This document shows, one piece after another, positions 59,064-64,000 of a stretch of DNA of 64,000 nt. The position numbers and the translations under genes were made by a program. The first letter of the stretch is position 1. Every line of letters begins with the position of its first letter. Source of the DNA: Isoetes taiwanensis (lineage: Eukaryota; Streptophyta; Lycopodiopsida; Isoetales; Isoetaceae); assembly GCA_021234155.1 (NCBI GenBank), contig JAJEKV010000003.1:26394233-26458232 (forward strand), in the 5' to 3' direction. The notes under the pieces are model-generated. The model made no database searches, had not been told where the DNA came from, and worked only from the letters and a program-made list of their open reading frames with translations.

Positions 59064-60654
59064 TGTGACGTCCCCTACTCGTATACGGTGCACTCACCGT
59101 ATACAAACAGGAGTTCATCTTCCATACCAGCTCCATACTGATACAGGGCCCTCCATGTATCACTGCAACATTGATGAGTTCCAGTGAGAAGAATGAAGGG
59201 GTCATTTTACCCTGTCTCCCTCAGGGCCTACCTAGCTGCGGAAGCGTAAACATACACGTCAGTATACCACATCATCACGTAACCACCTCGAAGGGTGGCT
59301 CATCCATATATGCATAGACAAAGATCAGCACATCACATATGGGGATCCTACCCAAGGCTCAGACTCTAGGGAATGACTGACGGCTTGGGTCTCCAGAGTT
59401 CATTGCAGACAGAATTCATGGCAATGGATTTGGCTGGCATGAGAACATGGCTTAGGGTAGTCCACTCCATCCGCCCCTTCTTGTGCACACTTTGCAGAGT
59501 AGGTTGAAGGGTGTTGGAACCTGACTGTAGCCCGCCGGATGTGTAGCCAAAGGGGCTATTCCTGGATTGCATCTCCCCAGTTCCGATGGGGCAGGTAGGG
59601 ATCACTCCCTCCAGAGATCTACATGCTGACTCAAGGTGACTAGAGGGCCACCGCCCTTATTCGACTTGAACCCAATGGAGAGCGACGCATCACTCCATGG
59701 GTGTCGAGCCCATGCCTTACCCACCCCACACTCAGTGGCAAGCCATTAGACCTAGTCCAAAGTGATCCCCGGTAGACTTTACACACCAGGGGGATCGTTC
59801 AAGAGTCAGAACACGAACCTCCTTATGAGCCAGTCTGGCCCCTTCACCCACAACCAGGTGTGGCTCTTGTACACATGCCGAATTTACAGTGTGCTAAAGA
59901 GGCTAGCTAGGAGCATCCACTACCAGGCTTTAGGGTCTCTACCCCCCTTCCCAATACATTGAGTCCACAGAGATACATCATCTATATACATCACAGAAGA
60001 ACTAAAGAACTAGATCTAATCTATATCATAGAGTTAGGTTCTTTAGTTAGAGCTTGGTATCTGGGGATCTAAATGGCTGCTATGGGAAATTTAATAGGCT
60101 AAACCTATTGGTACAATGACTGGAAGACGGTTTAGGCTATTAAATTGACTACATACCTGATCCCTGGCTCGCTCCTCCTGCTCTGAACTCGACCATCCTG
60201 CTCTGCTGCTAGAAGATGAAGCTAGATTGGGAAACTAACGAGCTAGATCGCTCAGACAGAGTCTGGGAGGCGGGTTTGACTCCTTGAGCAAGTAAAACAG
60301 AGCCTTAAAATGGCATGAACGAAAATAGCAAGTTAGGGTTTCCTTTACCTAAATAGACAAGGGGGGTTAGGGCTAGGGTTTCCAATTATCCCTTTAAGCA
60401 TGTGGGATAATTGGGTATGGCCCACTTGCCTTTATTAAGTGGCATAAAGTGTCCACATGGGAAAATGTACACCTAGATAAATGTGCACATTGGTAAATGT
60501 GCATATTAATAAATGCACACTCCTTGCAGGTTGCCCCTTAGGGTGTTACCTGCTTGGCTACACGTCGGCGTACACGCCAGTCGGGGTGGCGTGTACGCGT
60601 GACGAGGCAGTACAGTATACGTCTTGGGACCGTATACTGTGCTGGAACGTCACA
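59064..60654 (-). mobile_element. 3' LTR, 1.59 kb, of the right-hand chromovirus
   Basis: On the minus strand it starts TGTGACGTTCC at 60654 and ends GGGGACGTCACA at 59064. A polypurine tract (AAGGTGGGGAGAA, 60655-60667) directly precedes it, and pol lies further upstream. Both ends carry hairpins: GTATACGGTG/CACCGTATAC at 59079-59104, and ACAGTATACG/CGTATACTGT with GCGTACACGCC/GGCGTGTACGC at 60566-60641. It is homologous to 24590-26171. Confidence 0.85.
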
Positions 60655-60667
60655 TTCTCCCCACCTT
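60655..60667 (-). other. Polypurine tract of the right-hand chromovirus
   Basis: The minus strand reads AAGGTGGGGAGAA directly before the LTR start TGTGACG. It primes plus-strand DNA synthesis in LTR retrotransposons and fixes the LTR boundary and element strand. Confidence 0.85.
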
Positions 60668-61560
60668 GAAATGATGTTGTCCGTAGCATCGTGGGTCTCA
60701 CCACCTTGAGATCTTCCTAACCTGCAATCAACTTGATGCATACAATATACTACTATCATACTTACACATCTATTAGGATTACCTTAAGGTAATATTTTTA
60801 GAACATTATTACGCCATTACCTTATCAAATAACTTATCAATTCGTAACGTCATTAAAACAAGTTACTCATTAGTTTCACTTATCACAACATTTTTGTTTA
60901 TCAAAATTTTAACATTTCATATACAATTATCCTTCGAGGTACTCTTCATTTCTTGCAACACATTCCAACAAAATTTGTGTTGCAAGTCTTCGTAGCTCGA
61001 CCTCCTTGCCCTCCGGAGTGCTCTATTGGCCCGCAGGTCGACACTACGTTAGTACCATTTTAATTATTAATAAATTTGGTTATAAGGGAACCACCCCATC
61101 TATCTACATGAATGCATGGCTAATCTCCCGGCGTAGGAAGAGGATGCTTCTTCCATCGTGGCCGTGGAGACAGCGCCCTATAATGCCTATATGGCACTCA
61201 TGCCTACACCTTTAGTTGCCCAGCGTGGAGGATAGGGTCCTTCCCGTATATGGGGCGTGAAGGATAGGGTCCTCCCCGTAGGCATTGACTAGAGGTGCTT
61301 TTCCTATCAATGCATTCCTGAATGACCTCTTATCTCTTGAGGTCGTCTACTTCCGTGGGACAGAAGTAGACTTTTTAATCTACCTTCTAACTTATCCAAG
61401 CGGAACCGCGGTCATGCCTACAATGACATTACACCACGTCCTAGAGATCACCGTAGTGGTCTCATCATCGGTAACAACGCATGCAACCCATACTTAGCAT
61501 AGGTTGCATGCGTAGATCAATCTTAATTACACAAGAAATTAATCTACACACAAATCAACA
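60668..61560. other. 3' untranslated part of the right-hand chromovirus
   Basis: Between pol and the polypurine tract, with no recognisable protein. It contains a duplicated GGATAGGGTCC.(T/C)CCCGTA motif at 61211-61240 and 61251-61280. Confidence 0.5.
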
Positions 61561-64000
61561 TGCCTGAGCCGATTTCTTTGGAGATGACCTTGCCGTTCCA
61601 TTGCTCCATAAACTGTGTGTACTGCTTTATTAGATCCTTCTTAAGTACTCATATGGCGTCTTCCACCGGCAAGTGTTTCCACTTGACCAAATATTGGAGA
61701 AACTCTGATCTTCTTGTTTTCTTGAAGGCTTTATCAAGAATCAATTCTGGAACTATTTCCAGCTGCTCTTCCGTCATTTCCAACAACGTTGGAGTGTCCA
61801 AGACTTCATCTGGATTTGGAGTATGCTTCTTCAACAAACTCACGTGAAAGACTTTATGAATCTTTAGGTGTGCTGGTAAGTCTAACTTGTAGGATTGGTT
61901 ACCTACTCTTTGGACTATTCTGAAGGGTCCAGCCCACCTTAGAGCAAGCTTCTTACAATTTCCGATGCGGAGCTTCGCCTGCTTCACTTTGATCTTGAGC
62001 CACATCGCCAACTTGGAACTCTCTAACTATCCGATGCTTGTCGGCGATGCTCTTTTGTCGACTCCTTGCTGCGAGAAGATATCCTCGAACTTCTTCCACG
62101 AGCTGCTGCATGTCGCCCAACACTTTGTTGTGAAACCTCTACTTTTGACACGGGATTGTGCCAAGTGTCTGGAGTTAGGCATTGGTAGCCGTAATTAATC
62201 ATGAACGGCGACATTTGGGATGATTCCTGCTTGGTGCTATTATACGCAAACTCCACCAAGTGAATAAACTCTTCCCACATACCTTGCTTGTTCCAGACAT
62301 AGTTTCGTAGCATATCCTCCAAAATCTGTTGGTCCGCTCCATTTGCCCATCCGTCTGAGGATGATAGGCCGTGCTCATGGACAGCTTCGTTTGAATCGTC
62401 GCAAAGAGATCTTGCCAAAAGGCACTCATGAACTTCGGGTCTCGGTCGGAGATGATCTCTCTCGGCATGCCATGGAGCCTGAAGATTTCTTTGGTGAAGA
62501 GCTTCGTTGTATCCATAACTGTGTCCGTGGTCCTGCAAGGCACAAAATGTGCCATCTTCGACAACTTGTCGACCACACATGACCATCAAGGCATCCTTCC
62601 CTCTTACTGTCCTTGGAAGCCCTGTTATGAAGTCCATACTGATGACCTCCCACTTAGCGTTCGGCACCGCTAATGGTTCCAATGCCCCTGGAATCCGAAG
62701 CTGCTCTGCTTTCATCTGCTGACATAGCTGACACTCTTTGATGTAGCGAGCTACCTGCTTCTTCATTCCTGGCCAATAATAGCTGCTGCGCACTTTGAAA
62801 TATGTCTTCATAAATCCTGCGTGGCCAGCTATTGGACTGTTGTGGGTGTCATGAAGGATCAACTTCTTCACCCCTAATGATTTAGGCACGCACAACTTGT
62901 TCTTATGGTACAAGAGGTTACCTTCCTTAAAAATTTTGAAGGTTTCCCTCTCCTTATCTGTTCTTGCCTCCTTGCACAAGTTTGCCCATATTTCCTTGAA
63001 GTCCACATCTGTTGGCAAGGTTCCTTCGATCTTCTTCCCGAAGTCACTGGAGAGCGTCGAAATTGCATTGCAATGCACTCTAGTTGTCAGAGGATGCCTT
63101 GAAAGCGCATCCGCTACCACATTGAGCTTCCCCGGTTTATAGACTATATCAAAGTCATACTCTTAGAGAAACTCCATCCACCTTCGCTGCCTCAGGTTAA
63201 GGTGTGGTTGCGTGAATATATATTGGAGGCTCTGATGATCTGTGTCCAACTGGAACTTCCTTCCCAAGAGGTCGTGCCTCCAAATTCTTAGTGCCCTGAC
63301 AACTGCAAGCAATTCTTGATCGTGCGTGGGGTAGCGCGTTTCGGTCGTTCACCTTCCTGGAATCATACGCTACTACTCGCTCTTCCTGCATGAGCACTGC
63401 ACCTGTGGCTACCTTACTTGCGTCTGTCGCCACCAACTTGTCTTTCTCTGGGTCTGGCAGGGTCAAGACGGGGGCGGTTGTCAAAGCTACCTTCAACAAT
63501 TCAAACTCTGCTTGGGCTTTCTTGTGCCAATGATCTGCCCAATCTTTCACCTTTTCTGCCCTTGTCAAGTCCGTTAGCGGGGCTGCTATCTTCGCGAAGT
63601 TTTTCACAAACTTTCTGTAGTACCCTGCTAGGCCAAGAAAACATCTGACCTCATGGACGTTCTTCGGTGCTGGCCATTGAATCACTGCTTCAATTTTGGC
63701 AGGATCCGTCGAGATTTCTTCTGCTGAGATCACATGACCCAGGTATTCCACCTTCTCTGTTGCGAAGTGGCAATTCGACAACTTAGCATACAACTGGTGC
63801 CTCCTTAGCTTCTCAAGCACTCTCCTTAGGTGTTGTACATGCTCTTCAAGGGATCTGCTATACGCCAAAATGTCGTCAAAGAATACTATCACAAAAGTAT
63901 CCAAGAACTCCCTGAAGATGTTGTTCATGAGCCTCATGAACGTTGCCGGGGCATTCGATAACCTAAATGGCATTACCGTGAACTCGTAATGCCCATACCT
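61561..64000 (-). pseudogene. Pol of a Tekay/Reina-like chromovirus, partial
   Basis: This enters from the right edge. RT (64000-63600) has [12 protein letters not shown], where the usual G is R, and the catalytic [12 protein letters not shown]. RNase H (63480-63130) has [17 protein letters not shown], a frameshift near 63345, and a stop before EYDFD near 63163. Integrase has HDTHNSPIAGHAG, CQLCQQ and MDFITGLP in frame 63120-62577. The core moves to another frame at 62576-62330 (ISDRDPKF, YHPQTDGQMERTNR), then returns. The C-terminus has WAGPFRIV and HKVFHVSLLKKH. A chromodomain (LQYLVKWKHLPVEDA) ends near 61650. The DD-E residues are all present, but frameshifts make it inactive as written. 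Confidence 0.9.

Overview
This window is plant nuclear DNA and is almost entirely transposable elements. The evidence is Ty3/gypsy retrotransposons with tRNA-Met-type primer sites, LINE reverse transcriptases, a Helitron with captured intron-containing gene pieces, and one spliced GDSL esterase/lipase gene with a secretion signal. The mix of LINE type and a transposase-like 'SDG..SQFK' gene suggests a large-genome land plant, possibly a non-seed plant such as a fern or lycophyte. That placement is an inference and is weak. No bacterial, organellar, tRNA, rRNA or CRISPR features were seen.

The dominant structure is a direct duplication. Positions 1-18864 match 29350-48228 in order and orientation, with an offset of about 29.35-29.38 kb. 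Each copy holds, left to right: a decayed Ty3/gypsy gag region (minus strand), a 5'-truncated LINE (plus), a second 5'-truncated LINE (minus, so the two are tail to tail), low-coding sequence, a 7.16-kb Helitron (minus) and the GDSL gene (minus). The second GDSL copy (46218-47554) reads as a five-exon gene of 348 residues. The first (16841-18178) has lost splice sites and frames. Long stretches of the two copies are nearly identical. Other patches disagree strongly, often around CTG/CAG triplets, so some broken frames may be sequencing or polishing errors rather than real decay.

The spacer (18865-29349) holds an unrecognised 5.7-kb region, a 1.58-kb 5' LTR with primer-binding site (24578-26171), and, beyond it, the RNase H, reverse transcriptase, protease and CCHC remnants of the gypsy element whose gag lies in copy 2. 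The LTR element appears to have inserted into the RNase H region of that older element.

To the right of the duplication (48229-64000) are a 100-bp foldback repeat, a short minisatellite, a 2-kb imperfect palindrome whose arms each carry the same gene fragment, a gag fragment, a compact chromovirus-like element with 5-bp target duplications (54398-58819), and the 3' LTR plus pol region of a second chromovirus that runs off the right edge (59064-64000). Apart from the GDSL gene, the coding content is mobile-element genes or gene fragments carried by them.
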